Shown here: in pieces, positions 12,001 to 20,483 of the stretch
Numbering within the stretch: the first letter of the stretch is position 1
Layout: each line of letters opens with the position of its first letter
Source of the DNA: Thioclava indica
Lineage (GTDB): Bacteria > Pseudomonadota > Alphaproteobacteria > Rhodobacterales > Rhodobacteraceae
Assembly: GCF_000714545.1 (NCBI RefSeq)
Contig: NZ_AUNB01000001.1
Location: 248,001-312,000, forward strand
Reading direction: 5' to 3'
DNA length: 64,000 nucleotides
Made by a program: the position numbers and the translations under genes
The notes under the pieces: generated by a model
The model's input: only the letters and a program-made list of their open reading frames with translations
Databases searched by the model: none
What the model was told of the DNA's origin: nothing

Positions 12001-12618
12001 CTTGCAGTGATCCTGTCGACCGCCGGGGTGCTGATCGGGATGTTGGTGATGGGGCAGCAATTCTCGATCATCATGACCGGCGTGGGGATCGTCGCGCTGG
12101 CGGGAATTGTGGTGAATAACAACATCATCCTGATCGACACCTATCAGGAATTCTCGCGCTATATGCCCCAGATCGAGGCGATCATCCGCACCGCCGAGGC
12201 CCGCTTGCGCCCCGTCCTGCTGACCACGATCACCACGATGGCGGGGCTTGCGCCGATGATGTTCGGACTCTCGCTCGACTTCTTCAATGGCGGCTATTCG
12301 ATCAACAGCCCGACGGCGATGTGGTGGAAACAACTGGCCACGGCGGTGGTGTTCGGCCTTGGCACGGCGACCGTGCTGACGCTGGTGCTGACGCCCGCGC
12401 TGCTGTCAATCAGGGTCTGGATCAATGCGGGCGCCTATCGCGGCACGCGCGCGCTGTCGGCCTTGATGCAAGGCATCGACAGCGCCGCCGCGCGTGATCT
12501 GGCGCTGGAACGCGCGATGCGCAAAATGCGTGGACGCGAGCTGATCTGGGAGGACGCGCTACCCCACGAGGGCGGCGCGAAACCCCACATCGCATCGGGG
12601 CAAAAGGCCGCCGAATAG
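9061..12618 (+). CDS. RND-family efflux permease, long form
   Basis: 1185 aa proton-driven exporter of the AcrB/HAE superfamily, paired with the adaptor it overlaps by 4 bases. Family hallmarks include TM1 (VIAFVVISIVAGLAAYL), the porter domains and the TM4 relay region. In TM4 the aspartate pair is replaced by D402-G403 (MLVDGAIVVVEYA). The protein is about 130 residues longer than typical HAE pumps: between the two repeats (about residues 505-570) there are two added hydrophobic stretches (LALAIVSVALVFLGAML and VLFVLAAMAASITM), and a roughly 70-residue charged tail follows TM12. Substrate unknown. Confidence 0.92.
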   Translation: MTGIVDWAAARARMVIAFVVISIVAGLAAYLNLPKEGEPDIEIPMLFVSVPFPGISATDSEKLLVKPMETELAGLDGLDKLTGIAQENYAGVMMEFDFGWDKTKIIADVRDAMNTAEGKFPDGYEKYSINEINFSEFPVVVVTLSGNAPERTLQRLARDLQDEVEGLEPVLEAQIAGNRDEMLEVVIDPLRLESYNVTAPELIATVQSNNLLVAAGVVETDGGAFSVKIPATFETAQDVYNLPVKKNGERMVTLGDLADIRLTFEDRTGTARFNGQPTVALQVVKRKGYNIIDTVDLVRKTVADAQARWPEPLQRAVDVGISLDQSKTVGAMVSQLEGSVLTAIALVMIVVLATLGTRSALLVGFAIPTSFLLTFLLLGAMGVPISNIVMFGLILAVGMLVDGAIVVVEYADKRISEGSGPMAAYTEAAKRMFWPVVSSTATTLCAFLPMLFWPGVPGEFMGMLPITIIFVLSASLVVALVYLPVMGGVAGRLSRRLEMGAGVIKHWPYPLRLALAIVSVALVFLGAMLTLNPAYLSGGHTPSGQFAASLPGAVLFVLAAMAASITMTAAKPARKRRPIEAGYRRRPFGHVIAFLAGNPIMPLVSVAVIVGAVIFTFGYFGKHNNGTQFFTDSEVEQAIVYVRARGNLSLSEKDALLREAESRVLGAPGVGAVFSFAGEGGLNQNTGGASAPRDTIGQIQVEMTPWETRKSDPALKGDLVMEKIMAKIATIPGIKADYLAQDRGPSSGKPIQLRLKGDDFATLGQAVDAVEAHMAQMQGVTAIEDTRPLPGIDWEIDVDVTRAGRFGADVATVGGMVQLVTRGLLLDTMRVPSSDEEIEIRARLPEQDRLLSTLDTLKLRTSEGLVPLANFITRTPVPKLGQIDRIDQTRYYDIKADVLEGLTNDAGAPITGNERIAALEDWLSTQADLPYGVSYEWSGDMVEQAESQAFLMQAFAGALALMFVILLAQFNSFYNAVLVLLAVILSTAGVLIGMLVMGQQFSIIMTGVGIVALAGIVVNNNIILIDTYQEFSRYMPQIEAIIRTAEARLRPVLLTTITTMAGLAPMMFGLSLDFFNGGYSINSPTAMWWKQLATAVVFGLGTATVLTLVLTPALLSIRVWINAGAYRGTRALSALMQGIDSAAARDLALERAMRKMRGRELIWEDALPHEGGAKPHIASGQKAAE

Positions 12619-12624
12619 GGCGGG

Positions 12625-14469
12625 TTACGCCGCCCCTTCTTGCGCCTCTTCTTCCTCGGCTGATTGGCGCGCCCACATCGCGGCGTAACGCCCGTGGCGC
12701 GCCAGCAGTTCCTCGTGATGACCGCGCTCGACGATCTCGCCTTTCTCCAGCACCACGATTTCGTCGCTATCGGCAATCGTGGACAAGCGATGCGCAATCG
12801 TAATCACCGTGCGCCCCTGCCCCATCGCCTTGAGACTGTCCTGAATGTCGCGCTCGGTCTGGGTATCCAGCGCCGAGGTCGCCTCGTCCAGCAACAGGAT
12901 CGGCGGGTTTTTCAGGATCGTGCGCGCGATGCCCACACGTTGCTTTTCCCCCCCCGACAGCTTGAGCCCGCGCTCACCAACAGAGGTGTCATAGCCATCG
13001 GGCAGATCCATGATGAAATCATGAATCTTGGCGGCTTTGGCAGCTTCCACGATCTCGGCTTCGCTGGCATTGGCGCGCCCATAGGCGATGTTGTAGCGGA
13101 TCGTGTCGTTGAACAGGACCGTGTCTTGGGGCACCACGCCAATCGCGTTGTGCAAACTGTCCTGCGTCACATCGCGCAGGTCTTGCCCGTCGATTTTGAT
13201 CGCCCCGCCTGTGACATCATAAAAGCGAAACAGCAGCCGCCCGATGGTCGATTTCCCCGAGCCAGACGGCCCGACCAGCGCCACAGTTTTCCCCGCAGGC
13301 ACGCTGAGCGAAATCCCCTTCAGGATCGGGCGCGTCGGGTCGTAATGGAACTCGACATTCTCCAGCACGACTTCCCCGCCTTGCACATTTAGAACATTCG
13401 CGCCCGGTTTATCCTCAATTTCCGAGGGTTGATGTAACAAATCAAACATTTCGCCCATATCGACCAACGCCTGCCGGATCTCGCGATAGACGGTGCCGAG
13501 AAAGCCCAGCGGCATGGTGATCTGGATCATATAGGCCTGCACCATGACGAAATCACCCACCGTCAAAGTGCCTGCTTGCACCTCCATCGCGGCCATCACC
13601 ATCACCGTCACCAAGCCGATCGTGATGATCAGCGATTGCCCCGCATTCAGCGTCGCCAGCGACTGGCCGGTTTTGACGGCCATCTGCTCATAACCGCGCA
13701 TCGAGTCGTCATAGCGCTCGGCCTCGCGCTTCTCGGCCCCGAAATACTTCACCGTCTCGAAATTCAGCAGACTGTCGATCGCCTTCTGGTTGGCATCCGT
13801 ATCGGCCTTGTTCATCGCGCGCCGGATCGCCACACGCCACTCGGTGACCTTGAAGGTGAACTTGACATAGGCCGCGACGGTCAGGATCACGACCAATGCG
13901 TAACGCCAGTCAAACACCACCGCGAAGATGATCGTCACCATCGTGAGTTCCAGGATCAGCGGCCCGACCGAGAACAGCATGAAGCGCAGCAGAAATTCGA
14001 CGCCCTTCACCCCGCGCTCGATCACACGGCTTAGACCGCCGGTCTTGCGCGTGATGTGATAGCGCATCGAAAGACGGTGAATATGGGTGAAGGTCTGCAA
14101 CGCCAGATGGCGCAACGCCCGCTGCGCCACGCGCACGAAAATCGCATCGCGCAGCTCGCCAAACGCCACTGTCATCAAGCGCGCCACACCATAAGCCACG
14201 GTGATCCCCACCGCGCCCACACCCAGCGCCCAAGCCGGGTCGACGCCATCGCCAGACAAGTTGTTGACCGCCGCGCGATAGACAAACGGCGTCGAAACCG
14301 AAATAATCTTGGCCGCGATCAACGCCATCATCGCCAGCACCACGCGGCGCTTCACCCAAGGGGCCTCGTGCGCCCACAAAAACGGCAGCACAGCGCGGAT
14401 CGTGCGCCAACCGCGCGCCCGCTCGTCGCGCGACATTTTTCCGGTTGAGGTGATCTGGGACGGAGGCAT
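12625..14469 (-). CDS. Atm1/HMT-type ABC exporter (fused TM and ATPase)
   Basis: 614 aa half-transporter of the ABCB7/Atm1 class, thought to export glutathione-linked or metal/sulfur compounds. Six TM helices (about residues 40-330) contain the Atm1 hallmark NFETVKYFGAEKREAERYD. The ATPase has Walker A GPSGSGKST, signature LSGGEKQRVGIAR, Walker B ILLLDEATS and the H-loop AHRLS. Start ATG has AAAGGG upstream; an internal Met at residue 12 is possible but has a poorer site. It ends only 6 bases from the end of the convergent RND gene. A copy of the dispersed repeat lies just before its start. Confidence 0.93.
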   Translation of the reverse strand: MPPSQITSTGKMSRDERARGWRTIRAVLPFLWAHEAPWVKRRVVLAMMALIAAKIISVSTPFVYRAAVNNLSGDGVDPAWALGVGAVGITVAYGVARLMTVAFGELRDAIFVRVAQRALRHLALQTFTHIHRLSMRYHITRKTGGLSRVIERGVKGVEFLLRFMLFSVGPLILELTMVTIIFAVVFDWRYALVVILTVAAYVKFTFKVTEWRVAIRRAMNKADTDANQKAIDSLLNFETVKYFGAEKREAERYDDSMRGYEQMAVKTGQSLATLNAGQSLIITIGLVTVMVMAAMEVQAGTLTVGDFVMVQAYMIQITMPLGFLGTVYREIRQALVDMGEMFDLLHQPSEIEDKPGANVLNVQGGEVVLENVEFHYDPTRPILKGISLSVPAGKTVALVGPSGSGKSTIGRLLFRFYDVTGGAIKIDGQDLRDVTQDSLHNAIGVVPQDTVLFNDTIRYNIAYGRANASEAEIVEAAKAAKIHDFIMDLPDGYDTSVGERGLKLSGGEKQRVGIARTILKNPPILLLDEATSALDTQTERDIQDSLKAMGQGRTVITIAHRLSTIADSDEIVVLEKGEIVERGHHEELLARHGRYAAMWARQSAEEEEAQEGAA

Positions 14470-14481
14470 CGCGTGCCCTTT

Positions 14482-14509
14482 CTTTCATCTAGCCTTAAAT
14501 ACTCCGGAG
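14482..14509 (+). repeat. Dispersed CATCTAGCC-AAATACTCC intergenic repeat, copy 1
   Basis: Reads ctttcatctagcc-tt-aaatactccggag. The same core recurs near 27.6 kb (twice, inverted), 44.1 kb and 55.8 kb, always between genes. It sits about 12 bases upstream of the Atm1-type gene start. Confidence 0.8.
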
Positions 14510-14596
14510 AGGGCTGGCCCCCGGCACCCCGGAACAGGCGCGCAAACTAACGGTGCGCGCCCCGAGGTTCCAGCCCCGATTGTGTCGCAGCGGCTG

Positions 14597-15814
14597 CTAT
14601 TGCGGTGAAGGAATGGTAAAGACCTGCCCGGGATAGATTAGGTCGGGGTTGCGGATCTGGTCGCGATTGGCGTCAAACACGCGCACATACAGCACGCCAT
14701 CGCCATAAACTTCGCGCGCAATCGCCCAAAGTGTGTTGCCCTGCACGATCTGCACGACGTTGACCGCGTTGCCCTCTCCACCGGAAGCATCCACCGCATC
14801 CGATGTCGCCTGTGCCGATGCGCCCTCGGTGGCCACAACAATTTGATCGGGCTGATCAAAATCGGTCTCGGCGCGCGCGACCACCTTACCTGCCGAACCC
14901 GTCGCGTCGATGCGCAGCTTATGCGGTCCCGCGCTGAGCCCGGGCAAATCCAGCGACCAGCGCCCGTCGCGACCAGCCTGCGTTTGCGCCACCAATTCAC
15001 CGTCGAGATACGCGCCAAGTTTGGTGCCCTCAGGTGCGCCGCGCCCCTCGGCACTGGCACTGCGCCCCTGCCCGAACGCGATGGTGTCGATCACCAGCGT
15101 GTCGCTGGCAGGCGCCAGCAGTCGCGCGCCCGCAGCATCGGTCACAATCGGTGCAGGAGCGGCCTGCGCCATGTCGCCCGCCGCTGGCGTCGCGCTTGGC
15201 TCCGTGCCCTCTTGCGCCGTGGCGATTTCGGTTTGCGCGGGACGCAGCACAAGGCTTTCCGCACTGTCACGCGCCACACCATCCGCGCCGGTCACACGCA
15301 GCGACAGCGCACGCGCGCCGTTGCTTGGGGGCAAATCAAACAGCGAGGCAAAATTGCCCGCACCATCGGCTGTCTCACGCGCAACCATCTGGCCGTCCAC
15401 CAGAATTTCAACCTTTGCGTCAGGCTCAACGCGACCCGCCAACGTAACCGAGCCATCGGGTGTGGCGCGCAGCGCATCAAATTTCACGGTTGCGGTTGAG
15501 GCGTTTGATGGTGGAACGGCTTGCGATGAATCCGACGTCTCTGTCTCTAAAGCGCTCGGCACGGTCTTTGGCATTGCAGAGACAGGCGCGTCAGCAGGCG
15601 CCGCTGCGTCTTCTGCCGCCACAGCAGGGACAGCCGCCTTTTGCGCCATGGGCGCGGTGCCATCATTGCCGGTCTCAGGCGCGACCGGTGGCCCCCAGAC
15701 CGCCCAGCCAATCAGCGCCAGCACGATCAGCCCCAAAGCCACACCGCCGCCCAGCAGCGCGCCCGACCATTGCGCAGCTTTTGCCTTATCGCCTTGCGCG
15801 TCACCCTGTGCCAT
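14597..15814 (-). CDS. Membrane-anchored LysM-domain protein
   Basis: 405 aa protein with a short cytoplasmic N-terminus, one transmembrane helix (about residues 18-38, LLGGGVALGLIVLALIGWAVW), a long low-complexity Ala/Pro-rich stretch, two Ig-like stretches (VTLAGRVEPDAKVEILVDGQ), and a C-terminal LysM (QGNTLWAIAREVYGDG...YPGQVFTI) that binds peptidoglycan. The ATG at 15814 is preferred because AAAGGGG lies 5 bases upstream; a GTG 14 codons earlier is also in frame. Such proteins are widespread in Rhodobacteraceae. The role in cell-wall anchoring is inferred. Confidence 0.85.
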   Translation of the reverse strand: MAQGDAQGDKAKAAQWSGALLGGGVALGLIVLALIGWAVWGPPVAPETGNDGTAPMAQKAAVPAVAAEDAAAPADAPVSAMPKTVPSALETETSDSSQAVPPSNASTATVKFDALRATPDGSVTLAGRVEPDAKVEILVDGQMVARETADGAGNFASLFDLPPSNGARALSLRVTGADGVARDSAESLVLRPAQTEIATAQEGTEPSATPAAGDMAQAAPAPIVTDAAGARLLAPASDTLVIDTIAFGQGRSASAEGRGAPEGTKLGAYLDGELVAQTQAGRDGRWSLDLPGLSAGPHKLRIDATGSAGKVVARAETDFDQPDQIVVATEGASAQATSDAVDASGGEGNAVNVVQIVQGNTLWAIAREVYGDGVLYVRVFDANRDQIRNPDLIYPGQVFTIPSPQ

Positions 15815-15926
15815 CAAAACCCCTTTCGCCTCGCGCACGCCTTCTTGCGAGGCCACACCTTGAGCGACCTTAACAACCTCGCTATCAAACCTGCAAGAAC
15901 AGCCTTTTCAGCACCGGAGCCGCGCC

Positions 15927-16481
15927 ATGAGCATTTCCAGATCTATTTGCGTCTATTGTGGCTCGCGTCCGGGCGTGCGCGCCTCCTATACCGAGAGCGC
16001 GCGCGCCACGGGAAAGATGCTGGCCGCGCGCGGCTGGCAACTGGTTTACGGCGCAGGAGATGTCGGCTTGATGGGCGAGGTCGCGCGCACCGCACAAGCG
16101 GCTGGCGGGCGCACATTCGGCGTGATCCCCGAGCATCTTTTCCCCCATGAGGTCGGCAAGCGTGACCTCTCGACCTTTGTGGTCACCGAAACGATGCACG
16201 AGCGCAAGAAAGTGATGTTCATGAATGCCGATGCGGTCGTTGTGCTGCCCGGTGGCGCAGGCAGTCTGGACGAGCTGTTCGAGGTGCTCACATGGCGTCA
16301 AATCGGACTGCATGAAAAGCCGATTTTCGTGCTTAATATCGAGGGCTATTGGACGCCGCTTCTCAACATGATCGCCCATATCATCGCCGAGGGCTTTGCC
16401 GATGCCTCGCTGGCCGACATGGTCGTAGCGGTGGACAGCGTCGCCGAGCTGGAAACCTCGCTCGTTGCCGCCCTCGCCTAG
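15927..16481 (+). CDS. LOG-family (TIGR00730) nucleotide phosphoribohydrolase
   Basis: 184 aa Rossmann-fold protein of the Lonely Guy family, which removes ribose phosphate from cytokinin nucleotides or AMP/pyrimidine nucleotides. The start ICVYCGSRPG, the RKK region (MHERKKVMF) and the nucleotide-binding PGGAGSLDELFE motif (canonical PGGxGTxxE, here Ser for Thr) are all visible. The stop codon overlaps that of the convergent rarD-like gene by four bases. The in vivo substrate cannot be told from sequence. Confidence 0.92.
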   Translation: MSISRSICVYCGSRPGVRASYTESARATGKMLAARGWQLVYGAGDVGLMGEVARTAQAAGGRTFGVIPEHLFPHEVGKRDLSTFVVTETMHERKKVMFMNADAVVVLPGGAGSLDELFEVLTWRQIGLHEKPIFVLNIEGYWTPLLNMIAHIIAEGFADASLADMVVAVDSVAELETSLVAALA

Positions 16482-17398
16482 ACGGCCTCGGGCGGGACGG
16501 AAGTGACACGACGCGGGCGCAGGCTGGCGGTCGAATACAGCGCCAGCGCGCACCAGATCAGCCCCAGCGCAATCGCGTGCCAGATCGTGACCTGCTCGCC
16601 AAAGGCCAGCGTCGCAACACCGAATTGCAGCGTCGGGTTAAGATATTGCACCAGCCCCACCGTCGCCATGCGCACCCGCTGCGCGGCATAGGCGAACAGC
16701 AATAGCGGCGTGCCGGTCAGCGGACCCGAGAACGCCAGCAACGCCGATGTTTGCCAATCCTTACCAAACGCGCCCGCCCCCGGCGCACTGCCCCACCAGC
16801 CGTAATGATAGCCCGCCAGAACGCCCAGCGCGACGGGTGAAAGCAGCAGCACCTCGGCGCAAACCGAGACCATCGGCCCCGCCTTGAGCCCCTTCTTGAT
16901 CAGCCCGTAAGTACCAAAGGTGAAAGCCAAAATCAGCGAGATCCAGGGCGCCACGCCAAGCCCCAGCGTCAACACCAGTACCGCCGTGCCCGCCAGCGCC
17001 ACCGCCGCCCATTGCAACCGGCCAAGCCCCTCGCGGTAAACAATCAGGCCCATCACCACGGCGACCAACGGGAAGATGTAATAGCCCAAGCTCGCCTGCA
17101 CCGCATGGCCTGTTTGCACCGACCAGATAAAGGTGAACCAGTTGGCCGAAATCATAATCGCCGCCAGCGCCACGATGGCCGCGCTGCGCCCGCGCCCCGC
17201 GCGTAAAACCCGCACGACCTCGTACAGCCGCCCCCGAAACCCCAGGATCAGCCCGAAAAAAATCAGCGACCAAAGCGTGCGATGGGCCAGAACCTCAATC
17301 GGCGGCACGCCGTCGAGCATCTTGTAATACAGCCCCGACAGTCCCCAGATGACGCAGGTCGCCACCATCGCCCAAAACCCTTTGACAGCCTCGCTCAT
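16478..17398 (-). CDS. rarD: RarD-type EamA transporter
   Basis: 306 aa inner-membrane protein of the drug/metabolite transporter superfamily with about ten hydrophobic helices. The opening KGFWAMVATCVIWGLSGLYY and the EVLAHRTLWS motif are typical of RarD. The ATG at 17398 is chosen because AAGGGA sits 6 bases upstream and RarD proteins begin this way; an upstream in-frame start would add 13 residues. Transported compound unknown. Confidence 0.9.
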   Translation of the reverse strand: MSEAVKGFWAMVATCVIWGLSGLYYKMLDGVPPIEVLAHRTLWSLIFFGLILGFRGRLYEVVRVLRAGRGRSAAIVALAAIMISANWFTFIWSVQTGHAVQASLGYYIFPLVAVVMGLIVYREGLGRLQWAAVALAGTAVLVLTLGLGVAPWISLILAFTFGTYGLIKKGLKAGPMVSVCAEVLLLSPVALGVLAGYHYGWWGSAPGAGAFGKDWQTSALLAFSGPLTGTPLLLFAYAAQRVRMATVGLVQYLNPTLQFGVATLAFGEQVTIWHAIALGLIWCALALYSTASLRPRRVTSVPPEAV

Positions 17399-17460
17399 CG
17401 CGCATCCCTTATAATTGCGCGCAAGCTGACGCATCACGGCGGGAAAGAAAAGGGGGCCAC

Positions 17461-17490
17461 AAAAAAGGGGCCGCAGCGATGCTCGGCCCC
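17461..17490 (-). terminator. Terminator after the host-attachment-family gene
   Basis: Stem ggggccg / cggcccc with a 10-base loop and six A on the left, which read as a U tract for the minus-strand gene ending at 17527. Confidence 0.75.
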
Positions 17491-17526
17491 CTCTTTATAC
17501 TGGCGCGTCTCATACTGGCGCGGCGC

Positions 17527-17982
17527 TCAGGCGTCGCTCAGCTCATCCATGACGATCTTTTCGATCTCGTCGATGGGGTGGTTTGTCAGCGTCTTGTCGA
17601 TCTCGCCGACCAGCACCGCCTCCACCTCTTTGTGCAGGCTTTGGCGGATCTCACCCAGGATTCGCGGCGCGGCGGCGATCACCAGCCGTTTGATGCGCCC
17701 CTGATGCACCATCTTGAACAGCGTATCGGCCAGATCGTCGGCGAACCGCATCTTGGCCAGTTGATGCCAATCCGTCTCATCAAAGGCCGAGCGCTGCCCC
17801 GGTCCGCCATCGGCCATCCGCCCCGGCTTATCGGTGCCTTGGTCGCTGTCGGGCGGGTTGTCCTGCTCGTCAATCCGGCGCACGACCAGATTGGGGTCCT
17901 GCGCATCCATCATGTTTTCCAGAAACAGCGCCTTTTCGCCATCTGCGATCACGACCCAAGTTTCTTTGGTCAGCTTGGTCAT
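17527..17982 (-). CDS. Host attachment family protein
   Basis: 151 aa soluble protein of the family named 'protein required for attachment to host cells' (first linked to Agrobacterium; related to baeRF/eRF1-like folds). The opening TKETWVVIADGEKALFLEN and the ending NHPIDEIEKIVMDEL are typical. ATG at 17982 has AAGGAG 8 bases upstream; a GTG one codon earlier is less favoured. The stop of the upstream small gene overlaps this ATG as TGATG, so translation is probably coupled. The biochemical function of the family is unsettled. Confidence 0.85.
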   Translation of the reverse strand: MTKLTKETWVVIADGEKALFLENMMDAQDPNLVVRRIDEQDNPPDSDQGTDKPGRMADGGPGQRSAFDETDWHQLAKMRFADDLADTLFKMVHQGRIKRLVIAAAPRILGEIRQSLHKEVEAVLVGEIDKTLTNHPIDEIEKIVMDELSDA

Positions 17983-18209
17983 CACATCTTCTCCTTGCTG
18001 CCGCTCTCGCGCTGATCGCCACCCAAGGGGCGCGTCTTGCCCGCCGAGGTCTCATCTAGCTTCTTCTTCTCGTCGCGCGTGCCGATCTTGCGTTGCAGAT
18101 TGCCCCCTGCGCTGCCCTGCCCTGAGGGCGTGTCGATATCCTCGGGGCGCTGGCCCAATATCTCTTCGGTTTCACGCTTGCCATCTTTGGAGCCTGTGCG
18201 TTGTGCCAT
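17982..18209 (-). CDS. Small hydrophilic protein, probably disordered, unknown function
   Basis: 75 aa, beginning MAQRTGSKDGKRETEEILGQ, strongly charged, rich in Gly, Lys, Glu, Ser and with no hydrophobic segment or Cys. The ATG is well supported by GGAGG five bases upstream; the open frame extends further but without a ribosome site. Coupled to the host-attachment gene through TGATG. I do not recognise the family. The hydrophilin-like composition suggests a stress-related role, which is only inference. Confidence 0.7.
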   Translation of the reverse strand: MAQRTGSKDGKRETEEILGQRPEDIDTPSGQGSAGGNLQRKIGTRDEKKKLDETSAGKTRPLGGDQRESGSKEKM

Positions 18210-18295
18210 CCTATCCTCCGATCTTTTGTGACTGTCTGAGGAAGAAACACCCGGCAAGGCTGCGTGGTTCCTGTAAAACTTGCCCACACCAAACG

Positions 18296-18323
18296 AAAAA
18301 GGGCGCCCCGCACGGGACGCCCT
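18296..18323 (-). terminator. sodB terminator
   Basis: Stem agggcg-c-ccc / ggg-a-cgccct with one mismatch and a four-base loop, preceded by AAAA on the plus strand (U tract for the minus-strand transcript). It lies 22 bases after the sodB stop. Confidence 0.85.
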
Positions 18324-18345
18324 ATCTTAGAAACTGGCAGCGCGA

Positions 18346-18945
18346 TTACATGCGCGAGGCCACGTTTTCCCAGTTCACAAGCTTGTCGAGGAAGTTGCTG
18401 AGGTAAGCCGGACGTTTGTTGCGGAAGTCGATGTAGTAGGAGTGCTCCCACACATCGCAGCCCAGTAGCGCGGTCTGACCGAAGCAAAGCGGGTTCACGC
18501 CGTTCTCGGTTTTGGTGACCTTGAGACCACCATCGGCCTCTTTCACCAGCCAGGCCCAGCCCGAGCCGAACTGACCCGCACCGGCGGCGGCAAACGCCTC
18601 TTTGAATTTGTCGACCGAGCCGAACGTGTCGACCAAGGCCTTTTCGAGCTCGCCCGGCATTTTGTCGCCGCCCGGACCCATCATTTCCCAAAACTGGGTG
18701 TGGTTCCAATGCTGCGAGGCGTTGTTGAAGATGCCGTTCTGCGCCACAGCGCCGGCCTGATAGGTGCCCTTGACGACCTCTTCAACCGATTTGCCTTCCC
18801 ACTCGGTGCCAGCAACGGCCTTGTTGCCATTGTCGACATACGCCTTGTGGTGCAGATCGTGGTGATATTCGAGCGTCTCTTTCGACATGCCAAGACCGGC
18901 CAGCGCATCATAGGCATAGGGAAGATCGGGAAGTTCAAAAGCCAT
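18346..18945 (-). CDS. sodB: Superoxide dismutase, Fe-type
   Basis: 199 aa cytoplasmic enzyme that converts superoxide to hydrogen peroxide and oxygen. Metal ligands are seen in EYHHDLHHKAY, ASQHWNHTQFW and DVWEHSYYIDFRN. A glutamine just before HWNH is the FeSOD arrangement (MnSOD carries the Gln later). The start MAFELPDLPYAYDAL with GAGG upstream is the usual one; the frame is open 18 codons further without support. Single-gene unit with its own terminator, downstream of trpB on the same strand. Confidence 0.96.
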   Translation of the reverse strand: MAFELPDLPYAYDALAGLGMSKETLEYHHDLHHKAYVDNGNKAVAGTEWEGKSVEEVVKGTYQAGAVAQNGIFNNASQHWNHTQFWEMMGPGGDKMPGELEKALVDTFGSVDKFKEAFAAAGAGQFGSGWAWLVKEADGGLKVTKTENGVNPLCFGQTALLGCDVWEHSYYIDFRNKRPAYLSNFLDKLVNWENVASRM

Positions 18946-19040
18946 TTTATCCTCACTCGGTTCGAAGGTTCGTTGGTTCAACTCTAAAGAAGCGCTCATA
19001 AGTCCAAGGTCAAGGCCGATATCGCGATATTGCGGCGCGC

Positions 19041-20273
19041 TTAGGCCTCCATATCGAAGCCCAGATGCTTGGCCACGGCGAAAATATCCTTATCGCCACG
19101 CCCGCACATATTCATCACGATGATATGCTCGCGCGGCAGATCGGGCGCGATCTTCATCACATGGGCAAGCGCGTGGCTGGGTTCCAGCGCGGGGATGATG
19201 CCCTCAAGACGACACGAGACCTGGAACGCCTCCAGCGCCTCTTTGTCGGTGATATTGACGTATTGCGCGCGTCCCATGTCATGCAACCAGGAATGTTCCG
19301 GCCCGATACCGGGATAGTCCAGTCCGGCCGAGATCGAATGGCCCTCTAGGATCTGGCCATCGTCATCTTGCAGCAGATAGGTGCGGTTGCCATGCAGCAC
19401 GCCGGGACGCCCGCCGGTGAGGCTGGCGCAATGCTCCATTTTCTCATCCACGCCGTGACCGCCCGCCTCGACGCCGATGATATTGACCGAGGGATCATCC
19501 AAGAACGGATGGAACAGCCCCATCGCGTTCGATCCCCCGCCGATCGCGGCAATCAGCGTATCAGGCAAACGGCCCTCGCCCTCTTGTTCCTCTAGCTGCC
19601 AGCGCACTTCCTTGCCGATGATCGACTGGAAATCGCGCACCATCGCCGGGTAAGGGTGCGGGCCAGCGACCGTGCCGATGCAGTAAAACGTATCGCGCAC
19701 ATTGGTCACCCAGTCGCGCAGCGCATCATTCATCGCGTCTTTCAACGTGCCACGGCCCGACTTGACCGGCACCACCTCGGCACCCAACAGGCGCATACGG
19801 AAGACGTTGGGGGCCTGACGCTCGACATCGGTCGCGCCCATGTAAACGACGCATTTCAGACCGAATTTCGCGCACACGGTCGCCGTCGCCACGCCATGCT
19901 GGCCCGCGCCCGTTTCCGCGATGATGCGCGTCTTGCCCATGCGGCGCGCCAGCAGGATCTGGCCCAGCACGTTGTTGATCTTATGCGCGCCGGTGTGGTT
20001 CAGCTCGTCACGCTTGAGATAAATCTTCGCGCCGCCCAGTTCCTCGGTCAGACGGGGCGCGAAATAGAGCGGGCTGGGGCGGCCCACGTAATGCTTCCAC
20101 AGATCGTCCATCTCGGCCCAAAAGGTCGGGTCGGTCTTGGCATGTTCATACTGTGCCTCAAGCGCAAGGATCAGCGGCATCAGCGTCTCGGACACAAAGC
20201 GCCCGCCGAAAATGCCAAAGCGCCCGTTATCGTCAGGCACATTCATGAAGGAATTGATCAGATCGTCGGCCAT
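19041..20273 (-). CDS. trpB: Tryptophan synthase beta chain
   Basis: 410 aa PLP enzyme that joins indole and serine into tryptophan. PLP lysine in [14 protein letters not shown], the phosphate loop GGGSNAMG, and [13 protein letters not shown] near the monovalent-cation/COMM region are visible. ATG follows GAGG at six bases. The usual partner trpA is not in the window: downstream is sodB, and trpF lies upstream beyond a gene of opposite orientation. Complex formation with TrpA is therefore assumed from family knowledge. Confidence 0.96.
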   Translation of the reverse strand: MADDLINSFMNVPDDNGRFGIFGGRFVSETLMPLILALEAQYEHAKTDPTFWAEMDDLWKHYVGRPSPLYFAPRLTEELGGAKIYLKRDELNHTGAHKINNVLGQILLARRMGKTRIIAETGAGQHGVATATVCAKFGLKCVVYMGATDVERQAPNVFRMRLLGAEVVPVKSGRGTLKDAMNDALRDWVTNVRDTFYCIGTVAGPHPYPAMVRDFQSIIGKEVRWQLEEQEGEGRLPDTLIAAIGGGSNAMGLFHPFLDDPSVNIIGVEAGGHGVDEKMEHCASLTGGRPGVLHGNRTYLLQDDDGQILEGHSISAGLDYPGIGPEHSWLHDMGRAQYVNITDKEALEAFQVSCRLEGIIPALEPSHALAHVMKIAPDLPREHIIVMNMCGRGDKDIFAVAKHLGFDMEA

Positions 20274-20483
20274 GGCTTACCTCGCACAGATGTCTTGCAC
20301 AGGGATGTAGCGCCAAAACGCCCCAAGATAAAGCGCCCGTCGCGCGCGCGCCGCCCTCGATTTCACCTGCGCGCGCTCACGCGAATGTTTGCCCCCCGCT
20401 CTGGACATGAGCAAACCTGACACGAGACTGTTTGGCGCGCATGATTAAGACGCGCACGGATATTCTCAGCCTCGGAACATATA

